Notes: generated from the sequence alone by a model not told the origin. Numbered from the stretch's first letter, positions 25,790 to 34,352 are shown. The stretch is 64,000 nt of DNA from Roseomonas elaeocarpi (GCF_042433915.1 NZ_JBHLUN010000013.1:1-64000), one strand, 5' to 3'. A program made the numbers and translations.

Positions 25790-25823
25790 GTTCTGTAGAA
25801 CAAAACAGAATGTTCGTCAGAAC
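25790..25823. promoter_or_regulatory. Two GTTC-N4-GAAC dyads in the EPS locus, 22 bp apart
   Basis: GTTC-TGTA-GAAC (25790-25801) and GTTC-GTCA-GAAC (25812-25823) are the same inverted repeat at a 22-base offset, two helical turns, so two dimers could bind on one face of the DNA. The first is extended to TTTGTTC/GAACAAA. They lie in the most AT-rich gap of the locus, 163-196 bases upstream of the EpsN-like gene and just beyond the end of the sugar transferase gene. A control site for the downstream half of the operon is the natural reading. The binding protein is unknown. Confidence 0.5.
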
Positions 25824-25900
25824 TACTTGCTTGCGCTCTGATTGTGCCGGAATTGCTTCGCTAATGCTTGTCCGTGTGCTGCGCGGGCGCGCGCCCGCAG

Positions 25901-26527
25901 TCAGTTCCCGCTGCCGAGTCGCGGGCTCGTGGCATGTCCCGGGGCCGAGGCACCCCGCCCCTGCAACAGCACCCCGAGGCTGCCCAGCGCCGCCGCCACG
26001 TCCCCCCGCAGGCTGACCCGCTCGGCGTAGCGGGCATCCCATTCCAGCCGCTCCTGCCAAGGTAGGGCGTTGCGGCCGCGCGCCACGCTCAGGCCCAGGA
26101 GCCCCGGCCGCACGCGCAGCCGCAGCCGCTGCCGCGCCGTGAAGTGCGGCGTGTAGTCGGGTGGCAGGGGGCGCGGTCCGATCAGGCTCATCTCGCCGCG
26201 CAGGACGTGGAGCAACTGCGGCAGCTCATCCAGCCCGGTGGCGCGCAGCCGGCGCCCGAAGGCGGTCAGGCGCGGCGCGTCCTCCTCGCCCTCGAAGCGC
26301 TGGGGGCGCATGGAGCGCAGCTTCCACAGGGTGAAGGGCTGTCCGTTCCGCCCCGCCCGCAACTGCCGGAACAGCACCGGCCGGCCGAGGCGCAGCGCCA
26401 CCATCCCCGACAGCAGCAGGAGGACCGGCAGCCCCGGTAACAGCAGCAGGAGCACCACCAGCAGTTCCAGCGGCCGCTTTCCCCAGCGCTCGTAAACGCC
26501 GGGACGGTGGGCGGCCCCGTCACACAC
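25901..26527 (-). CDS. Sugar transferase, PglC/EpsL-like phosphoglycosyl transferase
   Basis: A 208-residue monotopic phosphoglycosyl transferase that moves a sugar-1-phosphate from its UDP donor to undecaprenyl phosphate, the priming step of EPS assembly. One re-entrant hydrophobic segment (LELLVVLLLLLPGLPVLLLL) is followed by VLFRQLRAGRNGQPFTLWKLRSM, TGLDELPQLLHVLRGEMSLIGPRPLP (the catalytic Asp-Glu lies in the ATGLDELPQL segment) and RGRNALPWQERLEWDARYAERVS, which resembles Campylobacter PglC. The reading frame extends upstream, but homology begins at VYERWGKRP. A GTG at 26527, overlapping the upstream ligase stop, is chosen. The C-terminus (LLQGRGASAPGHATSPRLGSGN) is short and polar, as in PglC. 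Confidence 0.9.
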   Translation of the reverse strand: MCDGAAHRPGVYERWGKRPLELLVVLLLLLPGLPVLLLLSGMVALRLGRPVLFRQLRAGRNGQPFTLWKLRSMRPQRFEGEEDAPRLTAFGRRLRATGLDELPQLLHVLRGEMSLIGPRPLPPDYTPHFTARQRLRLRVRPGLLGLSVARGRNALPWQERLEWDARYAERVSLRGDVAAALGSLGVLLQGRGASAPGHATSPRLGSGN

Positions 26528-27947
26528 GACGCACCTCCACCGCGGCGGACAGCGCCAGGCCCAGCGCGAACCACACCATGCGGTTGCCGAGGTCGGTGGA
26601 CACCATGGCACCGAGCGCCACCGGCAACGTCACGGCCACCAGCCGTCCCGCCCGGCCGGGGTCGAGCCGCGGCAGCCGGCGGAGCAGCACGACCGCGCTG
26701 CCGCCGAAGCAGCCGAGCCAGAGCAGCAGCCCGATCGGCCCACCCTCGGCCAGGGCTTCCAGGGCGTGGTTGTGCGGGTAAAGCCCGCGCTGCTCGCCGT
26801 AACCGGCGGCCACGGTGAAGCCCCCGGTGCCCAGGCCCAGCGGCGCCGCCTCGCCCGCCCAGTCCAGCGCCGCCGCCCACAGCACGGGGCGCGCCGAGGC
26901 CGCGATCCCTTCGCCGGTGAAGCGTTCCAGCGTTCGCAGCCCCTGTGCCCGGTCGGGATCCGACAGGAGGATGCCGAGCCCGAGCAGCCCGGCCAGCGCC
27001 GCCGCACCTACCCAGGCCATCGCCATCCGCCACCGCCGCGCCGCCAGGAAACGGGCCGCCGGCGCCAGAACCACTGCCCCGCCCAGTGACAGCAGCGCCG
27101 CGCGCCCACCCGGCAACAGGGCGCCCACTGCGAGCCCCAGCACCAGCAGCGCCCAGAACAATGGCCGGAACAGCGTCCGCAGCGCGACGGCAGCCCGGTG
27201 CGGGCTTGGGCGGGGTGGCGCAGGAGGGAGTGGGGCAGGAGGGGGCGGTGCGGTGCGGGGCAGGGTTTGGTTGCGGACGCCCGCGAGCGCCGGTTCCGCC
27301 ATGCCCGCCGTGCGGCCGCATCCGCCGGCGCGGCTTTCCACCAGCCGCAGCGCCGCCAGTGCCGCCGAGCAGGCCATGGCCAGCCCGGCCAGCTGGTACT
27401 GCACCCGCGTCGCGTCGCTGGCTCCCACCAGCCCGCCCAGCACCGCCGTGCCGGAGGCGAGGCCCCAGGCAATGCCCGCCGCCACGAAGGGACCGATGAT
27501 CAGCACCGTGCCCGTGAACCAGCGGCGCGCGGCGTCGTCGGCACCGATCAGCAGCCCGGCCAGCAGCATCGCCGGGCCCAGCAGCACCGCCTCGGGCAGC
27601 TTCTGCGCCAGGATATCGGTGGAGGCGCTCCAGGTGCCGGCGATCACCAGCCACAGCCACAGCGCCCCGGCCGAACCGAGCGGCAGGGCGATCGACGGGC
27701 AAAGGGTCCAGCGACGCGAGGCCACCAGCCAGGGCAGGGTCGGCAGCAGCGCGGCCGCCGCGGCCAGCGTGACGTCGAAGGGCAGGAGGCTGAGCTGCGG
27801 CGCCGACTTCAGCGCGCCCGCCATCTGCAGCACCGCGCCGGCCAGCCCCGCCAGCGCCGCCGGGGACCCGGCGCGCGGCAGCGGCACGACCCACAGGGGC
27901 ACGGCCCAGCGTCGCGTGGTCTCCACCCGCCCCGCACCCGTCAGCAA
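26520..27947 (-). CDS. O-antigen ligase/polymerase family membrane protein
   Basis: A roughly 475-residue integral membrane protein with about 10-12 hydrophobic segments. Near residues 340-430 it has ERFTGEGIAASARPVLWAAALDW, PLGLGTGGFTVAAGYGEQRGLYPHNHALEALAEGGPIGLLLWLGC. The PHNHALEALAEGGPIGL stretch is the hallmark of the Wzy_C / WaaL ligase domain, and its His is essential in WaaL. It may polymerise the EPS repeat or transfer it to an acceptor; sequence does not separate the two. The start is uncertain. A TTG at 27947 has a good AGGGGAAG ribosome site, and a GTG at 27926 is the alternative. The longer open frame overlaps the Wzz-like gene and is not used. Confidence 0.85.
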   Translation of the reverse strand: MLTGAGRVETTRRWAVPLWVVPLPRAGSPAALAGLAGAVLQMAGALKSAPQLSLLPFDVTLAAAAALLPTLPWLVASRRWTLCPSIALPLGSAGALWLWLVIAGTWSASTDILAQKLPEAVLLGPAMLLAGLLIGADDAARRWFTGTVLIIGPFVAAGIAWGLASGTAVLGGLVGASDATRVQYQLAGLAMACSAALAALRLVESRAGGCGRTAGMAEPALAGVRNQTLPRTAPPPPAPLPPAPPRPSPHRAAVALRTLFRPLFWALLVLGLAVGALLPGGRAALLSLGGAVVLAPAARFLAARRWRMAMAWVGAAALAGLLGLGILLSDPDRAQGLRTLERFTGEGIAASARPVLWAAALDWAGEAAPLGLGTGGFTVAAGYGEQRGLYPHNHALEALAEGGPIGLLLWLGCFGGSAVVLLRRLPRLDPGRAGRLVAVTLPVALGAMVSTDLGNRMVWFALGLALSAAVEVRRV

Positions 27948-27978
27948 GGCTTCTTCCCCTGGCGGAACAGCGCAGGGG

Positions 27979-28947
27979 TCACGGCGGCGGGCCGCGCAGC
28001 ACCGGCTCCGCCCAGGCGCCGCCGTGCCGGTGGCCGCCCGGGTGGGGCTCCGCCTGGCTGCCGGGCATCGCGGCGGGCGGCGCGGGGCCGGGCGGGACCG
28101 CACCGGCGGCAGCCTCGTCGGGCAGCCGCAGCAGCACGAGGCAGGCGCTGCCCAGCACCGTCGCCAGCGGCACGGCCACGAGCAGCAGCACGATCAGCAG
28201 CGGCCGGTTGGGCAGCGTGGGCGCCAGATCCACCGAGGGGGCCGAAACCAGCCGCGCCGCCACTGCCGTGTCCGCCAGCAGCACCAGCGACGCCCGCTGG
28301 TGCTGCGCCAGCAGGTCGTAGAGCGGGGTGCGGAGATACACGTCGCGCTCACGCGCCAGGCGGTCCTGCAGGGTGGCGGTGCGTCGCGCCGCCAGCTCCG
28401 CGAGGTCGGCGCGCACCTTGTCCTCGGCAAAGGCGTGCAGGCGCGTGAGAGCGTCCAACGCCACCTCGCGGTCCGGATGCGGCAGCTCCAGCGTCACCGT
28501 CACCGCCGAGAGCGACTGCGTCACCGCGAGGTTGCGCTCCAGCCACCGCTCCAGGTCGTCGCTGTCGCTCGTGATCCGCAGGCCGAAGGTGTCGCGCACC
28601 CAGCCCATCAGCCCCGCGCCGCGCTGCTGCGTCAGCCACTGCGGCAGGCGGGTGTCGCGCGCCAGCATCGCCGCCGCCTCGGGCGAGCGCAGCAGCGCCA
28701 GGTACACCGCGAAGTTCCCGCCCGGCCGGTTGTCCAGCAGGCTGCCGGTCTGCAGCACCGCGTTGCTCTGGATCAGCGTCGAGGTCGCGAGGCCGGTGGT
28801 CTCGGCCGGCGCGATCACCGCGCTCGCCACGTATTGCCGGGGCCAGAGCAGCACCAGCGTGATGCCCAGCGCGAGGATCACCGCGGCCACGACGGCCATG
28901 CGCCAGCGGAGGCGCCAGAGAAGGTGCAACAAGAGGTTGAGCGGCAT
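27979..28947 (-). CDS. Wzz-like polysaccharide co-polymerase (chain-length determinant family)
   Basis: A 322-residue inner-membrane protein with the Wzz layout: membrane helix 1 at about residues 17-36 (MAVVAAVILALGITLVLLWP), a large periplasmic region with coiled-coil potential (about 40-240, including KVRADLAELAARRTATLQDRLARERDVYL), and helix 2 at about 247-273. A Pro/Gly-rich cytoplasmic tail of about 45 residues ends the protein. No Walker or tyrosine-rich kinase part is fused to it, unlike Wzc, and no separate kinase is in the locus. It should set polymer length together with the ligase/polymerase encoded just downstream (31-base gap to the chosen TTG) and the SLBB protein across the divergent promoter. 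Confidence 0.82.
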   Translation of the reverse strand: MPLNLLLHLLWRLRWRMAVVAAVILALGITLVLLWPRQYVASAVIAPAETTGLATSTLIQSNAVLQTGSLLDNRPGGNFAVYLALLRSPEAAAMLARDTRLPQWLTQQRGAGLMGWVRDTFGLRITSDSDDLERWLERNLAVTQSLSAVTVTLELPHPDREVALDALTRLHAFAEDKVRADLAELAARRTATLQDRLARERDVYLRTPLYDLLAQHQRASLVLLADTAVAARLVSAPSVDLAPTLPNRPLLIVLLLVAVPLATVLGSACLVLLRLPDEAAAGAVPPGPAPPAAMPGSQAEPHPGGHRHGGAWAEPVLRGPPP

Positions 28948-29124
28948 CCGGCGACCCGATGGTCCTGTGGCGGACCATCCGGCAAGCCGGGGTCATGGGC
29001 AACCGGGGATTGCGCCGCCCATCGTGGTCACGCCCGGAAGGGGAGGAACTGTGGCCCCCGGGACGCGGCCAAGCACCGTAAGGAACCGAGCTCTGCCGGG
29101 GCGAGGCGCTTCAGGCCGCGCCCG

Positions 29125-30885
29125 TCACGCCTGAGAATCCCCTGGGCGCGGCGGCAGCCGGATCAGGGTGACGATCCAGTTCACCGGCGCCTCCGCTTCT
29201 GCCAGCAGCACCGGCACCGGCCGACGCTGGCCGTAGCGCGGCGCTTCCCAGCCTTCCTCCAGCCACAGTCGCAGCGGCGCGTCGGCCGAGATCGAGATCC
29301 GCCCGAGCGGCGAGCGCAGGCCCTGCGCCTCCATCTCCCAGGCGGCCGGGGCCAGGCGCCAGCGGAGCGTGGCGCGACGGAACGGACCGGCGAGCTCGTC
29401 ACTCACCACCCATGCGCGGTTCAGCCCGCTGACCCGCCGCGCGTGGCGGTTGCCGCGGTGGTCCAGCACCCAGGCACCATCGGCCAGCTCGCCCGTGTCC
29501 GGCCAGCGGGCGCGCAGGAAGCGGCCGGCGCGCGGCATCGGCTCGGCTCCGTCGAACACCACCGTGTTGTGTCCCGCCGCGTCCTCCAGCCCCTGCGCGA
29601 CCGCGAGGTCCTCCGGCGCGGGATTGTAGCTGAGCGTGCCGCCGTCGCGCAGCAGGTTCACCGGGCCGTCCCAAAGGTCGAGATGCAAGAGGTCCGACTG
29701 CCCGGGGCGGAAGATCAGCGGCCCGGTGCGCAGCAGCAGCCGCGCCCCGTCGCGGTTCCAGCCGCGGCTGCCCTCGGCGACCCAGCGCGGCTCGGCGCGC
29801 AGCAGCGGCGGGCGCGGCAGTTCCAGCCAGCGGCAGCCCGGGTCATGGGCGTGGCCGGCCGAGGCGCGCAGGAACAGCCGCGCCGCGCGTTCCGCGCTGC
29901 CCCGCGCGTCGGTCGCGCCGCACAGCGACAGGTCGGCGAAGCGGGAGCCGTCGCCATGGCCCAGCAACGGCACCGCGCCCGTGACCGGGTCCACCAGCCG
30001 CAGCAGCCAGCGCGCGGCGGCGGCGGCACGCGCGGAAAAGGGTTCGGGGAAGGGCAGCTGCGCGTAGGTCCGGCGCAGCCATTCCGCCACCGACAGCACG
30101 TCCAGCAGCAGCCGGTGGTACTGGGTGGACACCTGGGCGAAGCCGCCATCGGGCCCCACCAGCCGTTCCACCGCGCGGCTCAGCGCGTCCCCGTGCGGCA
30201 CGGCGTCCTCACCCAGCGCCAGGGCGCAGGCGAAGAGCCCGGCGGGCTCGCTGATGCTGTGGTTGTTGTCCTGCGCCTCGGCGTAGCGCCGCGTGGCCGC
30301 GATCCGGCGCCCGTGCACCGCCGCCAGCGCCCGCAGCCCCGGTGACGCCGCGCCGCCGCCCAACAGGGCATGCGCCAGCATCAGGTGCAGCATCCGCAGC
30401 GAGGCTTCCTGCGCGCAGGCCCAGTTCGGCCCCCGGTAAGGGGGATTGGCGCGGCACCAGGCGGCGAGCCAGTGTTCCGCTCGAACGAGGTGCCCGCCCT
30501 CGGGGTCGAGCCGGTGCGCCAGCGCCAGGGTCGGGATCTCGGCCAGCCGGTTCCGTTCCCACACCGGTCGGATGTCGCCAGGACGGAACAGGTCGATCCG
30601 CAGCGCGTGCTCCCGCGGGTCGAAAGGGCCGTGCGCCACCGGGTCGCCCACAGCGGCCGCCGCCGCCAGCACCGGCACCAGCTCGTCGCGCAACACCTCG
30701 GGCAGAGCCGGGAGCGACCCGGCGGGCAGGAAGGGCCCCTCCGGCACCGGCTGGTCCGGCAGGGCGCGCCGTGTCACGCCGCCGATCATGCGCAGCCGGT
30801 GGCCGAGCGCCCGGCTCACGGGCGTCGGTCCCAGACGCCAGGCCGCGTCGAGCTGAAGAAGAAGTCGCGGCGCTTGGAAAGCCAT
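29125..30885 (-). CDS. Heparinase II/III family protein
   Basis: A 586-residue protein of the heparinase II/III / alginate-lyase-like family. The N-terminal alpha/alpha toroid holds YRGPNWACAQEASLRMLHLMLAHALL, EAQDNNHSISEPAGLFACALAL and QVSTQYHRLLLDVLSVAEW, where the Asn-His and Tyr-His pairs are those used in catalysis. The C-terminal beta-sandwich begins near LLLRTGPLIFRPGQSDLLHLDLWDG and contains AAGHNTVVFDGAEPM. No signal peptide is evident. In EPS and alginate loci such lyases trim or recycle uronic-acid polymers, which suits a repeat unit containing hexuronic acid. It is the first gene of the minus-strand EPS operon, divergent from the export protein across 100 bases. The ATG at 30885 starts at MAFQAPRLLLQ. 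Confidence 0.88.
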   Translation of the reverse strand: MAFQAPRLLLQLDAAWRLGPTPVSRALGHRLRMIGGVTRRALPDQPVPEGPFLPAGSLPALPEVLRDELVPVLAAAAAVGDPVAHGPFDPREHALRIDLFRPGDIRPVWERNRLAEIPTLALAHRLDPEGGHLVRAEHWLAAWCRANPPYRGPNWACAQEASLRMLHLMLAHALLGGGAASPGLRALAAVHGRRIAATRRYAEAQDNNHSISEPAGLFACALALGEDAVPHGDALSRAVERLVGPDGGFAQVSTQYHRLLLDVLSVAEWLRRTYAQLPFPEPFSARAAAAARWLLRLVDPVTGAVPLLGHGDGSRFADLSLCGATDARGSAERAARLFLRASAGHAHDPGCRWLELPRPPLLRAEPRWVAEGSRGWNRDGARLLLRTGPLIFRPGQSDLLHLDLWDGPVNLLRDGGTLSYNPAPEDLAVAQGLEDAAGHNTVVFDGAEPMPRAGRFLRARWPDTGELADGAWVLDHRGNRHARRVSGLNRAWVVSDELAGPFRRATLRWRLAPAAWEMEAQGLRSPLGRISISADAPLRLWLEEGWEAPRYGQRRPVPVLLAEAEAPVNWIVTLIRLPPRPGDSQA

Positions 30886-30985
30886 TCAAGCGCGTGGTAG
30901 AGCAAGGTTGCGCGCCTGTCAGGTGGAAGATCTACCTTGTTGGTCGCGCCCGGGTTGAGGGGTGCCCGGAGCCGGGGGGCTCAGG

Positions 30986-33826
30986 ATGAGCGTGCAACAA
31001 CTATCCCGCCATGCCGTGGCGATCCTGGTGCTCGTGCAGGCCCTGGCGCCTGGCTGGAGCCATCCGGCCGCCGCGCAGACGGGCGCGGCCTCGCCGATGC
31101 TCAGCCCGCCCCAGCTTCCGCCGACGCTTCCCGGGGGCCTGCCGCTGAGCTCGCTGTCGGGCCAGGGTCAGACCGACGTCCTGCAGCGCATCCTCGACGC
31201 CGCCTCGGGCCGTTCCGGCACCAGTCTTTCGCCCGCACCGCTCTCCGCGGCACCGCCTCCGGCAATGGCCTTCCCGGCCCAGGGGCTTTCCACCCTGCCC
31301 AGCGCCCCCACCGCCGCGTCCGCCCCGGCGGAGCCCCTGTCGGGCACCGAGAACTTCTTTGCCGCCCGCCTGCCGGACCAGCAGCCGCCGCTGCGCCAGT
31401 TCGGCTACGACACCTTCCGCCCGGCCAGCCCCGGCGCGCCCGCGGTGGCCACCGGCGCCCTGCCAGACGACTACGTGCTGGGCCGTGACGATGAGGTCGC
31501 GATCGCGCTGCGCGGGCGGGCACGCACCTCCTACACGCTGCGCATCGGACGCGACGGAATGCTGGCGATGCCGGACATGCAGCCCGTTCCCGCCGCCGGC
31601 CGCACGCTGCGCGACCTGCGCGCCGATATCCAGAACCGCGTGGCGAGCGAGCTCGGCGGTTCCGAGGCCTACGTTTCGATCGGCCAGACCCGGCAGATCG
31701 GCGTGTTCGTGGCGGGTGAGGTGGTGCGCCCCGGCCTGCAGCCGCTGCCCGCGCTCACCAGCCTGCTCGATGCCCTGAACGCGGCGGGCGGCGTCAAGCG
31801 CACCGGCACGCTGCGCGCCATCCGGGTCGAGGGGCCGAACGGCGCCCGCACCGTGGACCTGTACGGCGCCATCGTCGGCACCGGCAGCAACCCGGACCTG
31901 TCCTTGCGCGAAGGCGAGCGCGTGGTGGTGCCGCCGCTGGGCGGCGTGGTGGCGGTGGCGGGCGACGTGACGCGGCCCGCCATCTACGAGCTGCCGCCCG
32001 GGGCCGGCGCCGCGCCGCTGCGCAGCGTGCTGAACCTGGCCGGCGACACGCTGCGCCCGTCGGGCAACCGCTTCCTGCTCCAGGGCACCGATGCCGGCGG
32101 CAGGCGGGCCTTCGCCGAGATCGCGCCCGCCGCCCCCCTGCGCCGCGGCGACGCGGTGGTGGTGCAACCCGGCGCCGACGTCGCTGCCAATGCGCTCCGC
32201 CTCACAGGACACGTCTTCGCCCCCGTCACGCGATCGGCCGGCGGCGGGCGCGGCGGCGGCTTCGGCCTGCGCCAGCTGCTGAGCGACCCGCGGGTGATCC
32301 GCCCCGATCCCTACGTGCGGATGGGCGTGGTGTGGCGCGTCGACCCGGCAACGCGGGTGCGGCGCTTCGTGGGCTTCGATCTCGGCCGCGTGCTGCGCGG
32401 CGAGGCCGACCTGCCGCTGCGCGAGGCGGACGAGGTCATCATCCTGGCGCAGAGCGACATCCTGTGGCTGAGCTCGCCCCCGGTGCAGCGCGCCCTGCGC
32501 GGTGAGATGTCAGCCCCCGTTGTGCTGCCGGTCACCGTCACCGCCGGCACCACGCAGCGCCCGGGCGACAGCGGCACGCCGGGCGCCAGCAGCGCCGCGC
32601 TGAGCGCGCCCGTGCCCGCCGCCCTGCCCAGCCCCACCGACTGCCCGGCGCTGCAAGCCCTGGCGGTGGCGGCGCAGGCCAGCCCGCTGCGCTACGCCCA
32701 CGCGCGCGGCGCCGGCTTCCCCGATATCGGCAACCCACCCTGTCCGCAGGTCTTCCTCGACTACCCGGCGATCTTGCCCTTCCTGCTGGACCAGACAGTG
32801 CTGCTGACCGGCGAGGTCGGGCTGCCGGGCCTCTACCCGATCCTGGAAGACACCGGCCTCGACCAGGTGCTGGCCGCGGCGGGCGGCGCCGGCGACACGG
32901 CCGACTTGGCGGCAGTGGAATTCGCGCGCGAGCCGCTGGAACAGGCCGGCGCCATCCCGCTGACGCGCCTGCAGCTCGATCTCCGGTCGCGCAACTTCGC
33001 CGCGGTGCGCCTTTCCCCGCGCGACGCAATCCGGATCCCGCGCGGCTTCGGCGACCGTGAGATCGGCCCCGTCACGCTGACCGGCGAGTTCGTCCGCCCC
33101 GGCACCTACGACATCCGTCGCGGCGAGCGGTTGAGCGAGTTGATCGCCCGCGCCGGCGGGCTGACGCCGCAGGCCTACCCCTACGGCGCGGTGTTCACGC
33201 GCGAGAGCGTGCGGCAGCGCCAGCAGGACGGTTTCGACCGCACGGCGCGCGAACTGGAGTCCAGCCTGATCCAGGTCGCGGCGGGGCAGGCGGTGGCGGG
33301 ATCGCGCGCCAATGGCGGCGACCTCGGCGGCGCCATCAACGCGGGGCGCGAGATGGCCACCGCCCTGCGCCAGGCGCGCGCCGCCGGCCGCATGGCGGTG
33401 GAAGCCAACCCGGTGATCCTGGCCGCGCGCCCCGAGCTCGACGTGCTGCTGGAGCCGGGCGACCTGCTGGCCGTGCCCAAGCGGCCCAACGAGGTGACAG
33501 TGGTGGGCGCGGTGCTCAACCCCGGCTCGCTGCAGTTCACCACCGGCTGGCGCGCCTCGGATTACGTCCGCGGCTCCGGCGGGGCGCAGCGTTTCGCCGA
33601 CGGCAGCCGCGCCTTCGTGGTGCTGCCCAACGGGCAGTCGGTGCCGGCAGGCCTCGGTGCCTGGCAAGCAGGTGGTCCGCCGGTGCCGCCGGGCTCGCTC
33701 GTGGTGGTGCCGCAGGATCCCAGCCCCTACGAGACCTGGGGCTTCATCCGCGACCTGACGCAGGTGCTGGGACAGGTCAGCGTCAGCGCCGCGGCGCTTG
33801 CGGTGATCTCCAAGAACGCGCGCTGA
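30986..33826 (+). CDS. SLBB-domain polysaccharide export protein (Wza-like, very long)
   Basis: A 946-residue outer-membrane/periplasmic export protein, more than twice the size of Wza. A signal peptide (VAILVLVQALAPGWSHPAAAQ) is followed by the Poly_export domain (about 170-245, DDYVLGRDDEVAIALRGRA to GSEAYVSIGQTR). Up to six SLBB-type repeats follow: GVFVAGEVVRPGLQ, VAVAGDVTRPAIY, LRLTGHVFAPV, VLLTGEVGLPGLY, VTLTGEFVRPGTYD and VTVVGAVLNPGSL. No lipobox Cys is visible, unlike Wza. A C-terminal hydrophobic stretch (LGQVSVSAAALAVI) could be the membrane-spanning helix. The ATG at 30986 has a G-rich ribosome site. It is divergent from the EPS operon and would form the exit channel. Confidence 0.9.
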   Translation: MSVQQLSRHAVAILVLVQALAPGWSHPAAAQTGAASPMLSPPQLPPTLPGGLPLSSLSGQGQTDVLQRILDAASGRSGTSLSPAPLSAAPPPAMAFPAQGLSTLPSAPTAASAPAEPLSGTENFFAARLPDQQPPLRQFGYDTFRPASPGAPAVATGALPDDYVLGRDDEVAIALRGRARTSYTLRIGRDGMLAMPDMQPVPAAGRTLRDLRADIQNRVASELGGSEAYVSIGQTRQIGVFVAGEVVRPGLQPLPALTSLLDALNAAGGVKRTGTLRAIRVEGPNGARTVDLYGAIVGTGSNPDLSLREGERVVVPPLGGVVAVAGDVTRPAIYELPPGAGAAPLRSVLNLAGDTLRPSGNRFLLQGTDAGGRRAFAEIAPAAPLRRGDAVVVQPGADVAANALRLTGHVFAPVTRSAGGGRGGGFGLRQLLSDPRVIRPDPYVRMGVVWRVDPATRVRRFVGFDLGRVLRGEADLPLREADEVIILAQSDILWLSSPPVQRALRGEMSAPVVLPVTVTAGTTQRPGDSGTPGASSAALSAPVPAALPSPTDCPALQALAVAAQASPLRYAHARGAGFPDIGNPPCPQVFLDYPAILPFLLDQTVLLTGEVGLPGLYPILEDTGLDQVLAAAGGAGDTADLAAVEFAREPLEQAGAIPLTRLQLDLRSRNFAAVRLSPRDAIRIPRGFGDREIGPVTLTGEFVRPGTYDIRRGERLSELIARAGGLTPQAYPYGAVFTRESVRQRQQDGFDRTARELESSLIQVAAGQAVAGSRANGGDLGGAINAGREMATALRQARAAGRMAVEANPVILAARPELDVLLEPGDLLAVPKRPNEVTVVGAVLNPGSLQFTTGWRASDYVRGSGGAQRFADGSRAFVVLPNGQSVPAGLGAWQAGGPPVPPGSLVVVPQDPSPYETWGFIRDLTQVLGQVSVSAAALAVISKNAR

Positions 33827-34352
33827 GGCGGCTGGCCAGCCTGGGCCGTCCTCCTGGGCCGTCCTCCCGGGCCTTCCCCTCGCTTTACCCTGTGCGTCCT
33901 ACCCTCCGCCCGCTGCCGGCGGCTCGCGCGGCGTGGTCGGGCGTGCGGACTCGTCGTACTGTGCGGGAAGACTGGCCGCAGCGGGTTCCCCTCGCGTCGC
34001 CGCGCGTGCCTGGCGACGGCCCCCCCCGAGCGGCCGGCGCGGGCCGGGTTCCGGGGGTGTTGGCGCGGTGATGTTTTCGCCCAGATCCTCAACCTGCGGT
34101 TCGAGCCTGCCCACCATCGCGGCGAAGGGTGGAAACAACCCGTCCGGCACACTGCACCATAAGTTGCTGTGTCGAAACGAACACAGGAACCCGGCAGGGA
34201 TGCTGCTTCGGTCGAAAACACGCGCAAGTTGTTTCTGTCCTAACCTAGATGAATGTCGTGCAAAGGCGGCCTGGCTGAACATCCGCGGCATGGAAGCACC
34301 TGAACACGGACATCGGCATCTGCCTTCGTCAGCAGGCAGGTACACGGCGGTG
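33827..34352. other. Intergenic region between the SLBB export gene and the HWE kinase
   Basis: A 526-base stretch (463 bases if the kinase starts at the upstream ATG, 34290). It opens with a 13-bp triplicate tandem repeat (33841-33879) right after the export gene stop. The rest shows no coding frame with family similarity and no strong hairpin. The part 34140-34250 is less GC-rich and probably holds the kinase promoter, but I could not settle a -35/-10 pair. Confidence 0.55.
33841..33879. repeat. 13-bp tandem repeat, three copies
   Basis: CTGGGCCGTCCTC at 33841-33853 is repeated exactly at 33854-33866 and again with four changes at 33867-33879. The array starts 15 bases after the stop codon of the SLBB export gene. 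Confidence 0.8.

Noticed and set aside
25790..25823. LexA (SOS) box reading of the GTTC/GAAC motifs
   Set aside because: The alphaproteobacterial LexA site is a direct repeat with a 7-base spacer; here the elements are inverted with a 4-base spacer.
26815..30345. A 1176-codon open frame on the plus strand across the EPS genes
   Set aside because: It is the antisense of four minus-strand genes with clear families. Its sequence is Ala/Arg/Ser/Pro-rich without domains, as expected of a high-GC shadow frame.
34196..34225. GGAACC motif upstream of the HWE kinase as a possible EcfG-type -35 box
   Set aside because: No CGTT-type -10 box lies at the required 16-17 base spacing.
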